Below are positions 18,046-27,094 of a stretch of DNA of 50,982 nt, piece after piece. The notes under the pieces are model-generated. The model was not told the origin of the DNA, did not search any database, and saw only the letters and a program-made list of their open reading frames with translations. The stretch covers positions 1-50,982 of the forward strand of contig JBMNCR010000092.1 of assembly GCA_049366695.1 (NCBI GenBank), read 5' to 3'. The stretch's first letter is position 1. Each line of letters begins with the position of its first letter. The DNA is from JBMNCR01 sp049366695. Lineage in GTDB: Bacteria; Bacillota; Clostridia; Eubacteriales; Alkalibacteraceae. The translations under genes were made by a program, and so were the position numbers.

Positions 18046-18162
18046 AATTCCTAAAACTAGAGATGTTATGTTTCCTCCGATAAAACAGTGCACAGCGACA
18101 CTGTGATATTGCTTGGCTAAACATGATTATGCAAAGTGTTCTTGAGTTTTGTGGAAGGAATT
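18046..18162 (+). ncRNA. Candidate structured RNA, rod-shaped with a central bubble (unassigned)
   Basis: The ends pair as AATTCC (18046-18051) with GGAATT (18157-18162). Further inside, AAAACT (18053-18058) pairs with AGTTTT (18145-18150), ATGTTT (18068-18073) with AAACAT (18119-18124), and ACAGTG (18085-18090) with CACTGT (18099-18104). A large internal bubble lies at about 18076-18084 against 18105-18114. A TATAAT box (18038-18043) lies just upstream and a strong hairpin terminator lies at 18198. The segment is richer in G+C than its surroundings and has no open frame. The rod with a bubble recalls 6S RNA, but about 117 bases is short for it, so the family is left open. The strand is inferred from the TATAAT and terminator positions. 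Confidence 0.5.
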
Positions 18163-18197
18163 AACTATAGGTATTATAAATATAATATTACTCAATA

Positions 18198-18231
18198 AAT
18201 AAAGAACTTCTAACGATAGAAGTTCTTTATT
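18198..18231. terminator. Bidirectional terminator between the structured-RNA region and the ser operon
   Basis: AATAAAGAACTTCTA pairs perfectly with TAGAAGTTCTTTATT around ACGA. The stem ends two bases before the DUF1015 stop codon on the minus strand, so it can serve both that operon and the plus-strand transcript coming from tadA. Confidence 0.75.
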
Positions 18232-18232
18232 A

Positions 18233-19477
18233 TTACGTGAGACTATGTATAAAAAGTCCACTTCTTAATTTGGGTTCAAACCATGTAGATTTAGGTGGCA
18301 TTAATTTATTGCAATCTGAGATATTCATCAATTCTTCAATTGATGTGGGATACATAGCAAAAGCTATTTTCATATCTTCACTACAACGCCTTTCTAATTC
18401 TTTTAATCCTCGAATTCCTCCAACAAAATCTATACGTTTATCATTTCTTATGTCTTTAATACCTAGTATTGATGTTAAAACATAATTTTGTAATATAGAT
18501 ACATCTAAACTAAGCACAGGATCGTTTTCATTAAGAATTTCTGATTTTATTGTTAATTTATACCATTGATTATTAATATACATGCCTATAGTTCCTTTTT
18601 TATCAGGTTTAAATGTAGGGTTTCCTATTTTTTCAATAGTAAAATTAACTTTTAATTTTTGAAAAAACTCTTCTTGTGATAAACCATTTAAATCTTTCAC
18701 GACTCTATTATAATCCATGATAAACAGTTGATTATGTGGGAAAAGAACACTTAGAAAATAGTTGAATTCTTCATTTCCATTATAATCTATATTTTGATTT
18801 CTTCTCATTAAACCTACTTTTACAGCTGATGCAGTTCTATGATGACCATCTGCAATATATGTGCTTTTAACTTTATCAAATAACCCTTTGATAGTATTTA
18901 TTACCTGTATGTCATTTATTACCCATACTTGGTGTTTTATCGTATCTTCAGATATAAAGTCATATACAGGACTATTATTTAATGTCCATGTATCGATTAA
19001 TTTATCAATATCATTTTGAGACTTATATGTTAAAAAGATAGGACCAGTATTTGAATTGCAATAATCTACGTGTTTGATTCGATCTATTTCTTTATCTTCT
19101 CTAGTAAGTTCATGCCGTTTTATTACTCCATTTAGATAGTCATCTATTGAACTACAGCATACAAGTCCAGTTTGACTTCTTCCATTCATAGTTAATCTAT
19201 ATACATATAAATAAGCATTACTATCCTGCATTAAGATGTTCTTTTTAACCATGTTATTTAAATTGTCATTTGCCTTTTGATACACTTCTTCACTATATAT
19301 ATCTACATCTTCAGGTAAATCTATTTCTCCTCTATCTACGTGAAGAAATGAATAAGGTTTGCCCATAACTTCTTTTCGTGCTTCAGAAGAACTATATACG
19401 TCATATGGAAGTGCAGCAACTTTATCTGCATGTTCAATATTTGGTCTAATACTTTTAAATTCTCTTATAATTGTCAT
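18233..19477 (-). CDS. DUF1015-family protein in the serine operon, possible SerK-like enzyme
   Basis: A 414-residue cytoplasmic protein of the DUF1015 (COG4198) family, frequently next to serA and serC in Clostridia. Conserved parts are the N-terminal IRPNIEHADKVAALPYDV, KRHELTREDKEIDRIKH in the middle, and YIADGHHRTASA. The DGHHR motif also occurs in ParB-like free-serine kinases such as SerK, so a role in serine/phosphoserine chemistry is plausible, but this is inference. It is last in serC-serA-DUF1015, 14 bases after serA, with AAGGA before ATG 19477. No phosphoserine phosphatase gene accompanies the operon. Confidence 0.8.
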   Translation of the reverse strand: MTIIREFKSIRPNIEHADKVAALPYDVYSSSEARKEVMGKPYSFLHVDRGEIDLPEDVDIYSEEVYQKANDNLNNMVKKNILMQDSNAYLYVYRLTMNGRSQTGLVCCSSIDDYLNGVIKRHELTREDKEIDRIKHVDYCNSNTGPIFLTYKSQNDIDKLIDTWTLNNSPVYDFISEDTIKHQVWVINDIQVINTIKGLFDKVKSTYIADGHHRTASAVKVGLMRRNQNIDYNGNEEFNYFLSVLFPHNQLFIMDYNRVVKDLNGLSQEEFFQKLKVNFTIEKIGNPTFKPDKKGTIGMYINNQWYKLTIKSEILNENDPVLSLDVSILQNYVLTSILGIKDIRNDKRIDFVGGIRGLKELERRCSEDMKIAFAMYPTSIEELMNISDCNKLMPPKSTWFEPKLRSGLFIHSLT

Positions 19478-19491
19478 TACACTAATCCTTC

Positions 19492-20490
19492 CTATTTGTT
19501 TTTGATGACTCTAACTTTTAATACACCATTTATAGAACTAATAAATCCTGAAATATTTCCATTTATTTCAGAATCAACATCAATAAGTGTGTAAGCGTAA
19601 TCTCCTGTGGATTTGTTTATCATATCAGATATATTAATATTTTTATCTGCAAGTGCAGATGTTATTTGACTAACCATATTTGGGACGTTTTTATGGTTTA
19701 TTGCTATTCTTCCAGAAGTTTCACAAGATCCCATATTACAGTTAGGATAATTTACAGAGTTGATTATATTACCATTTTCTAAGTATTCTTTTACTTGATT
19801 AACTGCCATTTTTGCACAATTTTCCTCTGATTCTTTTGTAGAAGCACCAAGGTGAGGAATACTAAGTACATTTTCCATATTTAATAATTTTTCATCTGGA
19901 AAATCAGTTACATAGCAGTGAACATAACCTTTTTTTATTGCATCATCAAGATCGTCGTTGTTAACTAATCCACCTCTTGCAAAATTTAAAAGTCTTATTC
20001 CTTTTTTTGTTAATGCAAACTTATCAATATTCATCATATTTTTAGTTTGTTTGATTAGTGGAACATGTAGAGAGATGTAATCACAATCTGTCATAATTTC
20101 ATCTAAATTTAAGATTCTTTTTACGTCGCAACTTAATCCCCATGCTGATTCAATTGAGATAAAAGGATCATATCCATAAACATCCATGCCTAGTGATAAT
20201 GCAATATTTGAAACCATGACNNNNNNNNNNNNNNNNNNNNNNNNNNNNNNNNNNNNNNNNNNNNNNNNNNNNNNNNNNNNNNNNNNNNNNNNNNNNNNNN
20301 NNNNNNNNNNNNNNNNNNNNGCTCCTGCTCTACTAATAATTTTGACAGAGTCAGACAGTTCCATATCATGCATTTTATAGCTTCGAAGTAAGATAGCATC
20401 TGTATCATCTGATTCTGTTATTGTAAAATTATCGTTTAATAATTTTAGTCCTTTATCTGAAATATTATTTAAAGTTTTTATTTTATACAT
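19492..20490 (-). CDS. serA: SerA, D-3-phosphoglycerate dehydrogenase (interrupted by an assembly gap)
   Basis: Oxidises 3-phosphoglycerate to 3-phosphohydroxypyruvate, the first step of serine synthesis. The N-terminal part ends at SVKIISRAG, just before the gap. The rest begins in the nucleotide-binding domain (ALSLGMDVYGYDP) and continues through LLNFARGGLVN, IPHLGASTKESEENCA and a C-terminal ACT domain (about the last 75 residues) that could bind serine. By comparison with family architecture about 95-100 residues are missing, not the 33 the N-run would encode, so the gap probably hides about 300 bases. The reading frame matches on both sides. GGAGT precedes ATG 20490, and serC ends 16 bases upstream. 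Confidence 0.93.
   Translation of the reverse strand: MYKIKTLNNISDKGLKLLNDNFTITESDDTDAILLRSYKMHDMELSDSVKIISRAGXXXXXXXXXXXXXXXXXXXXXXXXXXXXXXXXXXVMVSNIALSLGMDVYGYDPFISIESAWGLSCDVKRILNLDEIMTDCDYISLHVPLIKQTKNMMNIDKFALTKKGIRLLNFARGGLVNNDDLDDAIKKGYVHCYVTDFPDEKLLNMENVLSIPHLGASTKESEENCAKMAVNQVKEYLENGNIINSVNYPNCNMGSCETSGRIAINHKNVPNMVSQITSALADKNINISDMINKSTGDYAYTLIDVDSEINGNISGFISSINGVLKVRVIKNK
20221..20320. other. Assembly gap (100 N) inside serA
   Basis: This is a run of exactly 100 N, the conventional placeholder for a gap of unknown length. It replaces the part of serA between the RAG motif and the second half of the NAD-binding fold. Because the frame is kept across 100 N, the true length should also be 1 modulo 3 if the gene is intact. 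Confidence 0.98.
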
Positions 20491-20506
20491 TTTTGCAACT
20501 CCTTTA

Positions 20507-21601
20507 TTATTTATGTTTTATTTCAAACTCCTTCATGAATTTTACTAAGTTTTCTATACCTTCAACTGGCATAGCGTTATATATACTAGCTCTCATTCCA
20601 CCAACTGATCTATGTCCTTTTAGATTTACAAAACCTTTTGAAGCGGCTTCTTCTATAAACAATGAATCCAAGTTTTCATCTCCAGAAATAAATGGTACAT
20701 TCATTAAAGACCTATCTTCTTTTACTACAGTTCCTCTAAAAAGATCACTATTATCTAAATAATCGTATAAAATGCCAGCTTTATATTTATTGATTTTTTC
20801 AATTTCTTTAATACCACCCTTTGATTTTAACCACTCAAATACTAACTTGCAAATATAAATACTATAACATGGTGGAGTATTATATAATGAATTACTATCT
20901 GCATGAATTTTATAATCAAGCATGGTAGGAGTAAATGGTAATGCGTTGCCTACTAAATCTTCTTTGATAATTACTAAAGTAACACCAGCAGGTCCCATGT
21001 TTTTTTGTGCACCAGCATAGATAAGAGAAAACTTATCTATATCATATTCTTCAGATAATATATTAGATGACATGTCTGCTACTAATGGAATATCTCCAGT
21101 ATCTGGAATGCATGTTGGCTTATAACTAGTACCATATATTGTATTGTTTGAAGTGATATGAAGATAATCAACATCTTTAGAAAAATTACTTTTATTTATT
21201 TTTGGTATGTAAGAGTATGTTTTATCTTTTGAACTTCCAAGTAAAACAACGTCACCATATTTTTTTGCTTCTTTCATTGCTTTAGATGACCATGAGCCTG
21301 TATCAATAAAATCTGCTTTTTTATATTTTGAAAATAAGTTAAGCGGTATCATAGAAAATTGTGTTGAAGCTCCACCTTGAATGAATAGAACTTTGTAATT
21401 ATCAGGTATCTTCATTAATTCTCTGATCAGTTTTTCAGCTTCTGTAATAATTTCTGTAAAATCTTTTGATCTGTGACTCATTTCCATAACTGATATTCCT
21501 GATTTATTATAATTCAACATCTCTTTAGATGCTTTTATCAGAACTTCTTCCGGTAAAACCGATGGTCCTGCTGAAAAATTGTATACTTTGTTTTGTGACA
21601 T
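20507..21601 (-). CDS. serC: SerC, phosphoserine aminotransferase
   Basis: PLP enzyme converting 3-phosphohydroxypyruvate and glutamate to O-phosphoserine. The 364-residue length is normal for the family. It begins VYNFSAGPSVLPEEV. The PLP lysine lies in YAGAQKNMGPAG, and FIQGGASTQFSMIP, ADMSSNILS and HRSVGGMRASIYNAMP are diagnostic. AGGAGG precedes ATG 21601. It is the first gene of a minus-strand serC-serA-DUF1015 operon. Confidence 0.96.
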   Translation of the reverse strand: MSQNKVYNFSAGPSVLPEEVLIKASKEMLNYNKSGISVMEMSHRSKDFTEIITEAEKLIRELMKIPDNYKVLFIQGGASTQFSMIPLNLFSKYKKADFIDTGSWSSKAMKEAKKYGDVVLLGSSKDKTYSYIPKINKSNFSKDVDYLHITSNNTIYGTSYKPTCIPDTGDIPLVADMSSNILSEEYDIDKFSLIYAGAQKNMGPAGVTLVIIKEDLVGNALPFTPTMLDYKIHADSNSLYNTPPCYSIYICKLVFEWLKSKGGIKEIEKINKYKAGILYDYLDNSDLFRGTVVKEDRSLMNVPFISGDENLDSLFIEEAASKGFVNLKGHRSVGGMRASIYNAMPVEGIENLVKFMKEFEIKHK

Positions 21602-21988
21602 AGAAAAACCTCCTAAATAATTTTTTTTTTAACAATATTAATTATTTATAATTCCAAATGAATAAAATATATAATACACATGTTAAATTGACGATGAAGA
21701 GTATACATATAAAGATGTGATATTATATTAATAGCTTATAAATGAACTATTTCCCCACTATTTGATACTAATTTGATATTTTAAGAAAAATACTTTTTAT
21801 CAACAATCTCAAATATATAATATATATCTGTTATATTCTAATTTATTTTCTAAAGATTATCAAGGCTTTATATTAGATAATATTTGATTTTTTATGGAAT
21901 AGTATTAAAATAGTAATAGTAATTATTTTGTGAGATAAAGGGGAATCAATTTAAATATTGTTACATTATTAACGAAGGAGTTGGGAAA
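21602..21988. other. Divergent promoter region between serC and the PH-domain gene
   Basis: This is 387 AT-rich bases with no gene. The only recognised elements are the serC ribosome site at its left edge and the AAGGAG site before 21989 at its right edge. No T-box leader or riboswitch core was recognised on the minus strand in front of serC. Confidence 0.4.
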
Positions 21989-22522
21989 ATGTACAAAATA
22001 TCCTATACAGCTATGAGTAGTATAATTTCTATAGTCGTGATATTTATTTTTTTTATTTCATACATAGGTACAATATTAAAATATAAAAAAAATAGGGGAA
22101 ATAATACAAGAAATGATATAATTTCAATAATAATATTGACATTAGTAGGTATTATGCTAATAAGTTTGTTTTTTATATTACCTTTATTTAATGGTATTAG
22201 TATCGAAAATGATCATTTAAAAGTAATATTCACCACAGGATTTAGTAAAATAGATATAACTGAGGATGATATAATAAGAGTAGAAGTGGTTGATATAAAT
22301 ATTCAGGAAGAGTATAAACCTGTAACTAAAAATTTTGGGACTGGAATAAATAGTTATAAGGAAGGAAGATTTACTTTAAAAAATGGTGAACATGCTTTAG
22401 TATATATTAATGAAGAAAAAGTTTTATTGATTGAAACAAATGATAAATTACTTTTATTGGCACCGGATGAGTTTAATAAATTTTTAGCGGATTTTGAAGA
22501 AAATATTACAAATATTCAATAG
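21989..22522 (+). CDS. Membrane-anchored protein with a bacterial PH-like domain
   Basis: Function unknown. The 177 residues have two membrane segments (about 10-30 and 45-68) followed by a soluble beta-rich domain (about 70-177: ISIENDHLKVIF, DITEDDIIRVEVVD, GEHALVYINEEKVLLIETND). That arrangement is what is seen in bacterial PH-domain proteins of the bPH type. It starts a four-gene plus-strand unit with an ABC ATPase 21 bases downstream, so a role around the exporter is likely. Confidence 0.6.
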   Translation: MYKISYTAMSSIISIVVIFIFFISYIGTILKYKKNRGNNTRNDIISIIILTLVGIMLISLFFILPLFNGISIENDHLKVIFTTGFSKIDITEDDIIRVEVVDINIQEEYKPVTKNFGTGINSYKEGRFTLKNGEHALVYINEEKVLLIETNDKLLLLAPDEFNKFLADFEENITNIQ

Positions 22523-22543
22523 TTTATAGGGGAGAGTTAAAAA

Positions 22544-23266
22544 ATGCTTAATATTAAAAATGTATGCAAATCTTTTGATGGTGGAAAAACAAATGCTGTG
22601 GATAATATTTCATTTCAAGTTAATCCTTCAGAAATTTATGGTTTTTTAGGACCTAATGGAGCAGGAAAAACTACAACCATTAAGATGATTACAGGTTTGT
22701 TAAAACCCGATAGTGGTAAAATAATGATAAATGGAATAGACAATAATAGTGATCCTATAAAAGCAAAAAAACTATTTAGTTACGTTCCTGATAATCCGGA
22801 GATATTTGAAAAATTGAAGGGAATTGAGTATCTGAATTTTATTGGGGATATTTATGGTGTACCCCTTGATTTAAGGAAAAAAAGGATTAGTAGATATTTA
22901 GAAATATTTGAACTAAAAAAAGTAGTTAAAGATCCAATTATTACTTATTCCCATGGTATGAAACAAAAAATTGTATTAATAAGTGCTTTGATCCATGAGC
23001 CGGAGATTTTTATTTTAGATGAACCTTTAGTTGGGTTAGACCCAAAATCGGCTTATGCATTAAAAGAAATTATGAGAGAAAGATGTGATAATGGGAAAAG
23101 TGTTTTTTTCTCAACACATGTTCTTGAAGTAGCAGAAAAAATATGCGATAGGATAGCTATTATTAATAAAGGAAAAATTATTGCTCAAGGAACAATGCAG
23201 GAATTGAAAAGTAAGTCAGAAAAGAATGAAAGTTTGGAGAATATATTTTTGGAGTTGACTGAATAA
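22544..23266 (+). CDS. ABC transporter ATP-binding protein
   Basis: ATPase subunit of an ABC exporter, with 240 residues. Walker A is GPNGAGKTT, the signature is degenerate (YSHGMKQKI instead of LSGGQ), Walker B is IFILDEP and the switch is STHVLE. A degenerate signature is usual in this ABC-2 exporter group. A GGGGAGAG ribosome site is present. The stop codon overlaps the permease start (23266), which indicates coupled translation. Confidence 0.9.
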   Translation: MLNIKNVCKSFDGGKTNAVDNISFQVNPSEIYGFLGPNGAGKTTTIKMITGLLKPDSGKIMINGIDNNSDPIKAKKLFSYVPDNPEIFEKLKGIEYLNFIGDIYGVPLDLRKKRISRYLEIFELKKVVKDPIITYSHGMKQKIVLISALIHEPEIFILDEPLVGLDPKSAYALKEIMRERCDNGKSVFFSTHVLEVAEKICDRIAIINKGKIIAQGTMQELKSKSEKNESLENIFLELTE

Positions 23267-24915
23267 TGAAAGAGATATTAAGATTAACAAAAGTATTTGT
23301 TATTTCTTCATTTAGTATTTCTGTAATCAAACACAGAATGTTAAAACAAAAAAAAGAATTATGGAAGCCTATAGTGATTTTGCTTGCATTGATTTCTTTT
23401 ATACCAGCATATATTTTATATATAGAATTTATTGAGAATGTATATATTCAATTATTTACGTTAGGACAGGAAGCTTCGCTTTTTACTTTCGCTGTAATAG
23501 CTTGTTCATTTATGATATTATTTTTTGGAATAATTTATGCTATGTCTTCTTTTTACTTTTCTAAAGATGTTGAACAACTTTTGCATTTTCCTATAAAGGA
23601 AAACAAAATAATAATAGCAAAATTTTTATCAATGATGATTTATGAATATTTTATTATCATTCCTATTTTGATTCCTGTGTTTATTATTCCCTTTGTTGAT
23701 ATGGGTAATATGTTTTACATAATTAATTGTATTGCTACGGTACTGTTTTTACCTATTATTCCATTAGGATTAGCTACAGTTATAGTAATTCTGCTTATGA
23801 ATTATACCAATATTAAGGGCAAGAAAGATTTATTAAGGTCAATTATGTTATTTTTACTTATTTTTGTAATTGTTGGCTTGCAATTATTAATAAATAATAC
23901 TATAAGTAATATAGCACCAAATGAACAAGCACAATTAATTAGTAAATTGCTTAGCGATAATGATGGATTAGTGAACTTTATTGGGAGGTCTTATCCCCCA
24001 GCTGTTTGGTTTAGTAAGGCTTTATATTTATCAAATAGTATTAATGGGATACTTTATTTATGTATAAATATAATTTCATCTTTAGTAGTACTGTATTTTG
24101 TTGGAGTAGTTAGTAGTAAAATGTATATGAATACAGTATTTAATAAAAATGATGTTATAAAGAAAACAAAAAAATTAAATATTGAAAAAGAAATCACAGT
24201 AAAATCTAGCTATGTATCAATTTTTCTTAATGACTTTAGGTTAGTGGTTAGAACTCCAATATTTCTTTTTAACTGTATTAGTATAGCATTTATATTGCCT
24301 ATACTTTTAGTTTTGATGCCAATGCTTTCAGGAGCTAACGAAAGTATCAATTTTCAAGAGTTATATCTTGGTTTTGGAGATAGTTTTAGTTTAGTTTTAG
24401 TTGCATTGTTTATGTTTATTGCAGCGGTAAATCCTACTGCATCAACTACATTTTCAAGAGAAGGCAAAGCATTTTGGATTACTGGCGTGATGCCTATATC
24501 AAAATTAAATGTATTTGTAGGAAGGATGCTACTACCTATGTTTATACAATTTGCTTCGATAGTGTTTATGCTATCTGCATTAAAAATAACTTTGTCAATG
24601 AATATGATTGAGCTGTTTTTTACAGGAATTATAGGAATGCTTGCTAGCATACCTATAATTGGGATAGGAATAACAATAGATGCTTTCAATCCAAAATTAG
24701 AATGGGATGAACCTCAAAAAGCTGTAAAGCAAAATATTAATGTAATTCTAAATATGTTAGCAGGTATTGGATATGTTGCTTTATTAGGATTATTATTTTT
24801 TAAATTAATTGAAAATAATATAAGTGTTAGTTTTATGAATATACTACTATTAGTTATATCTACAATATTAACCATTTTAATATATTTATTATATAAGAAA
24901 ATTTATAATAAATAG
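23266..24915 (+). CDS. ABC-2-type exporter permease
   Basis: Large membrane subunit of 549 residues with about twelve hydrophobic segments, paired with the ATPase directly upstream. It resembles the long two-halved permeases of Firmicutes ABC exporters; the segment ASTTFSREGKAFWITGVMPI is typical. The substrate is unknown. The context of a PH-domain protein and a CPBP protease-like protein is often seen with peptide or bacteriocin exporters and immunity, but no precursor peptide gene was found. Confidence 0.82.
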   Translation: MKEILRLTKVFVISSFSISVIKHRMLKQKKELWKPIVILLALISFIPAYILYIEFIENVYIQLFTLGQEASLFTFAVIACSFMILFFGIIYAMSSFYFSKDVEQLLHFPIKENKIIIAKFLSMMIYEYFIIIPILIPVFIIPFVDMGNMFYIINCIATVLFLPIIPLGLATVIVILLMNYTNIKGKKDLLRSIMLFLLIFVIVGLQLLINNTISNIAPNEQAQLISKLLSDNDGLVNFIGRSYPPAVWFSKALYLSNSINGILYLCINIISSLVVLYFVGVVSSKMYMNTVFNKNDVIKKTKKLNIEKEITVKSSYVSIFLNDFRLVVRTPIFLFNCISIAFILPILLVLMPMLSGANESINFQELYLGFGDSFSLVLVALFMFIAAVNPTASTTFSREGKAFWITGVMPISKLNVFVGRMLLPMFIQFASIVFMLSALKITLSMNMIELFFTGIIGMLASIPIIGIGITIDAFNPKLEWDEPQKAVKQNINVILNMLAGIGYVALLGLLFFKLIENNISVSFMNILLLVISTILTILIYLLYKKIYNK

Positions 24916-24959
24916 ATATTATCAAATACTATTTATTTATATTTAAATAGGGGGATTAA

Positions 24960-25898
24960 ATGAATATTTTTAAAAAAAATGGATTTTTAAGTGGTTTATG
25001 GATTTTCTTTATTTTCTTTATTATTTTTTTAATAGGAAATATTGTTGTTGGTTTTTACTTTTACGATTTAGCATTATATCATGAATTCTTTGATATTTTA
25101 ATACCATGTTTAATATATCTTGTGTTCACGAAGAAACCTATAATACCCACTTTACGGTTAAATAAAAGTATAAGCAAAAAGAGTTGTTTAATAATATTTC
25201 AATTATTTCTAGTTAGTTTTCTTTTGAAAATAGGAATAAATTATTTGGTTTTGTTGACAGGTACTATTGATCCTTCGGCTGTTACTACGCAAGTAGCAGA
25301 GATGGTGCCAAGCCTCTTTGTGTTTTTTATCTCTGTTGCAGTGATTCCTGTATTTCTTGAAGAAATAGCTATTAGAGGTGTTGTATTAGATAAATTTCGA
25401 GATACTAGTCTTTGGCAAAGTGCAGTGGTTACAGGTGTTTTGTTTGGAATTATGCATGTTGACTTAGGTCAATTTGGATATGCTACTGCATTAGGAATAA
25501 TAATGGGAGGTATCGTTATTGCTACAGGTTCCTTGTGGGGGGGGATTTTCTTTCATTTTTTAAATAACTTTTTTACTTTTTTAATGATTAGTATTATAGA
25601 CGGTATTAGTAAATTAATACCTGAAAATTATATGAATGAATTTTTGCAATCTTCTGATAGCATAGAATATGTTGTGGAACAAAATAATATGGAGATATGG
25701 TATGGCTTATTGTTTGCAATTATTTCTTTAATACTAGGAATTTACTTGACCATCTATTATGTTGAAAAACTAAAAAAAATCAATAATTATGAAGAGAAAC
25801 GCACCGAGATAAAATGGGCCGAATTATTTATAAACGTTCCTTTTATTTTAATTATTATTTTTTATATATCAATAAATATTATTTTAAGGATTTATTAG
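24960..25898 (+). CDS. CPBP-family intramembrane metalloprotease
   Basis: Integral membrane protein of 312 residues with about eight hydrophobic segments. The Abi/CPBP motifs are all present: EE followed by R in FLEEIAIRGVV (motif 1), FGIMH (motif 2) and FFHFLNNFF (motif 3), giving the glutamates and histidines expected for the active site. Bacterial relatives process or protect against peptides; its target here is unknown. It lies 44 bases after the ABC permease and probably belongs to the same operon. Confidence 0.88.
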   Translation: MNIFKKNGFLSGLWIFFIFFIIFLIGNIVVGFYFYDLALYHEFFDILIPCLIYLVFTKKPIIPTLRLNKSISKKSCLIIFQLFLVSFLLKIGINYLVLLTGTIDPSAVTTQVAEMVPSLFVFFISVAVIPVFLEEIAIRGVVLDKFRDTSLWQSAVVTGVLFGIMHVDLGQFGYATALGIIMGGIVIATGSLWGGIFFHFLNNFFTFLMISIIDGISKLIPENYMNEFLQSSDSIEYVVEQNNMEIWYGLLFAIISLILGIYLTIYYVEKLKKINNYEEKRTEIKWAELFINVPFILIIIFYISINIILRIY

Positions 25899-25977
25899 TA
25901 ATAAATAGTATTAAAAGAATAACTTAAATTAACATGTGTAGTGCTTGAACTAATGATTAGAATATAACTTTTGTCCA

Positions 25978-26679
25978 TTATATTTGTCCCTTAAGATACG
26001 CTTTGCGTAATTCTTCTGGGAATTTTTCTATTGCATAACGCAACATAGTCCTTGGCATTTGTTTGTAGTGCTTATTTAAAAAAGATAATTCTTCTTCTAA
26101 ATTTCTGTTTCCTACCTCACGTAACATCCATCCTACTGCTTTATGTATTAAGTCATGTGAATCATTTAATAAAATTTTAGATAACTGTATGGTATCTGTA
26201 AACTTATTGTTTTTTATAAAATAAAACGTAGTAATAATGGCTATTCTTCTTTCCCATAAATTATTACTTTTAGATAATTCATATAGTATTGTTTTATCTT
26301 TTTCAAATAAATAAGGTCCCATTATTTTATCGCATGATGAATCTACAAGATCCCAATTATTTATGAAATTTATATTTTTTAAATAAAAATCATATATTTC
26401 TTTTTTATCAGTATTTTTTTTATACTTGTATACAAGTATAAATAAGGCTGTTAATCTATGTTCATGATAAGGAGATTGCAAAAGAGATTGTAATTGTGCG
26501 AATGAAATTTCAAGATTTTTCTTTGCTACTTTTCTTTGATTTGGAACTGAAACTCCGATAAATATATCTCCTTCACCATATTCGCCGGTTTTTGTTTTAA
26601 AAAAATTAGGATAATAATTTTTCTTTTTTATATCAATATAAGGTTTGTATTCTTCATTAATTTTATCTATTATTTTCAT
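25978..26679 (-). CDS. AlkD-like DNA alkylation repair protein
   Basis: HEAT-repeat DNA glycosylase family that removes alkylated purines. The 233-residue length is as expected. The catalytic aspartate is in NNWDLVDSSC, with the preceding tryptophan, and the second DNA-contacting tryptophan is in HKAVGWMLREVG. These correspond to the Trp/Asp/Trp set described for Bacillus cereus AlkD. Monocistronic and convergent with the CPBP gene. Confidence 0.9.
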   Translation of the reverse strand: MKIIDKINEEYKPYIDIKKKNYYPNFFKTKTGEYGEGDIFIGVSVPNQRKVAKKNLEISFAQLQSLLQSPYHEHRLTALFILVYKYKKNTDKKEIYDFYLKNINFINNWDLVDSSCDKIMGPYLFEKDKTILYELSKSNNLWERRIAIITTFYFIKNNKFTDTIQLSKILLNDSHDLIHKAVGWMLREVGNRNLEEELSFLNKHYKQMPRTMLRYAIEKFPEELRKAYLKGQI

Positions 26680-27094
26680 AGGAAACTCTCTTAAAAGTAT
26701 AGTTGAAATAATTTTGATTATTAATATTAAATATATTTTTGCTTCTACGTTTTTCTTGGTTTGATAATAAGATATTAACTATTATATGTCAAGGTGGATG
26801 AGTATGTATTTTTCGATAATCTATGATTAGAATAATTATGAATATAAAACAGTATCATTTACTTTATAAAACCATATTATTGCAATTGTTTTACACTTTC
26901 TACTATTTCAACTTTCGCATCACTGTTATAAAATAGTACGATAGTGCAACAGTTCTTTCTATTGGTGTGTGTAAGCGTGTTTGTGATTGTATTAATGTAT
27001 GTGAAATTTATTTTATGATATGTATATCTATTATTTAGATGAAACTGTATATTTTGAATCTACTTTACAATAATAATATAATGGAGGTGTTAGT
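26680..27094. other. Intergenic region with an inverted copy of a G/A-rich repeat
   Basis: This is 415 bases without a gene. On the minus strand 26883-26923 reads GTTGAAATAGTAGAAAGTG followed by TAAAAC, closely matching 41312-41338 on the plus strand. A run of alternating GTGTGTGTAAGCGTG lies near 26965. No promoter stands out; a GGAGGT ribosome site ends the region. Confidence 0.45.

Noticed and set aside
18046..18162. Firm call of 6S RNA
   Set aside because: The bubble shape is suggestive, but the length of about 117 bases is well below the usual 6S size, and the family could not be tested without a covariance model.
19492..20490. Truncated or frameshifted serA
   Set aside because: The interruption is a run of N; the frame agrees on both sides and both ends of the protein are present.
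21602..21988. T-box leader for the serine operon on the minus strand
   Set aside because: No T-box consensus or terminator/antiterminator pair was recognisable in the region.
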